A stretch of 16,467 nt of DNA, taken from NCBI GenBank assembly GCA_946480125.1, contig CAMLIY010000043.1, forward strand, positions 1 to 16,467, in the 5' to 3' direction. Below, piece by piece: positions 16,024-16,467 of this stretch; the first letter of the stretch is position 1, and every line of letters begins with the position of its first letter. Both the position numbers and the translations under genes were made by a program. The notes under the pieces were generated by a model, which worked only from the letters and a program-made list of their open reading frames with translations, had not been told where the DNA came from and searched no databases. Source of the DNA: an uncultured Asticcacaulis sp. (GTDB lineage: Bacteria > Pseudomonadota > Alphaproteobacteria > Caulobacterales > Caulobacteraceae).

Positions 16024-16467
16024 CTACGTGCCGACTGGACGGCCGGCCATGACGCCGCGGCCGTGCGGTCCGATATAGACCGTACCGAATTCCAACGGAT
16101 CGGCTGCCATGGCCCTCAGGCCGCCGAACTGGTGAAGATCGTCGTTCACCCGAAGCCAGTTCTGTCCAACATCATCCGAACGCCAGATGCCCGCCTTGCC
16201 CTTGACCTTTCCGTAGAGAAAAACAGTCGGGTAGGACTGACCCGCCGGCGGAGCCCCAAGCGCGACAAGCCAGGCCGCGTCGACAGTCTTGACGTTCACA
16301 AGTACCGTCTTCTCATCGGCGGAATGGAAGAGACCCTGCGGTAAGGCCAGCCAGAGATCGCGCATCCGACCAGGCGTGGCGACGATTTGCGAGCCCTGCC
16401 ACCCTTCGACCTTGGGCAGGCCGTTTATGATCGGCTGAAAGGTCGCGCCAGCATCGACGCTGATCAA
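16024..16467 (-). CDS. GH74 endo-xyloglucanase, C-terminal part (N-terminus beyond right edge)
   Basis: The frame is open to the right edge, leaving 147 C-terminal residues of what is normally a protein of 700 residues or more. Two Asp-box motifs of beta-propeller blades are visible, SVDAGATF near the edge and SDDVGQNW near residue 96 of the visible part. The stretch RVNDDLHQFGGLRAMAADPL followed by GTVYIGPHGRGVMAG is the highly conserved last blade of GH74 enzymes, which pair two seven-bladed propellers and cut the xyloglucan backbone with inversion. The catalytic aspartates lie outside the window. The protein ends directly after the propeller, with no binding module or anchor. The first visible codon is TTG at the edge and is not a real start. 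It is the most upstream gene seen, so the operon promoter lies further right. Confidence 0.88.
   Translation of the reverse strand: MISVDAGATFQPIINGLPKVEGWQGSQIVATPGRMRDLWLALPQGLFHSADEKTVLVNVKTVDAAWLVALGAPPAGQSYPTVFLYGKVKGKAGIWRSDDVGQNWLRVNDDLHQFGGLRAMAADPLEFGTVYIGPHGRGVMAGRPVGT

Noticed and set aside
1..16467. tRNA, rRNA, CRISPR array, insertion sequence or transposase
   Set aside because: I saw no tRNA or rRNA sequence, no spaced repeat array, and no transposase motif or terminal inverted repeats with target duplication anywhere in the window.

Overview
This window looks like accessory carbohydrate-degradation DNA from a Gram-negative alphaproteobacterium. A member of the Caulobacterales, such as an Asticcacaulis or Caulobacter relative, is my best guess. 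The basis is a PraR-like XRE regulator of the type common in alphaproteobacteria, several Tat signal peptides, a Tat lipoprotein and a GH35/DUF5597 enzyme. The taxonomic call is an inference, because there is no rRNA or core gene to anchor it. Every gene I can support lies on the minus strand.

The main block (2323-16467) is a leftward run of eight genes. In order of transcription these are the C-terminal part of a GH74 endo-xyloglucanase (cut by the right edge), a 954-aa GH2 enzyme, a GH35 beta-galactosidase of the Bgl35A type, a 705-aa GH2 enzyme, an IclR-family regulator, a GH5 endoglucanase lipoprotein with a 29-serine linker, a second long GH2 enzyme and a GH29 alpha-L-fucosidase. Most gaps are 1-75 bp; the largest is about 128 bp. 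The combination reads as a xyloglucan utilisation locus. GH74 and GH5 would cut the glucan backbone, GH35 and the GH2 enzymes would remove beta-galactosyl (or related) side-chain sugars, and GH29 would remove fucose. IclR probably controls the set. A GH31 alpha-xylosidase, a GH3 beta-glucosidase and a TonB-dependent transporter, which such loci often carry, are not in the window and may lie beyond the right edge. All complete hydrolases carry recognisable export signals (Tat, Sec or lipoprotein).

The left part (1-2015) is a different module. It has a PraR-like XRE regulator, then, 8 bp downstream, a 139-aa protein that seems to join a sigma-region-4-like helix-turn-helix to a C-terminal segment resembling the RNA polymerase alpha C-terminal domain. 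After a 187-bp gap comes the membrane half of an ABC exporter whose ATPase domain lies beyond the left edge. A 307-bp non-coding stretch (2016-2322) separates this module from the hydrolase block and holds a 9-bp direct repeat.

The points most worth a second look are the two long GH2 proteins, which carry an extra beta-sandwich-like domain in different positions; the HTH/alpha-CTD-like protein; the anchored GH5 with its polyserine stalk; the use of GH29 rather than the GH95 fucosidase of the Cellvibrio locus; and a 12-bp stem-loop between the GH5 and GH2 genes.
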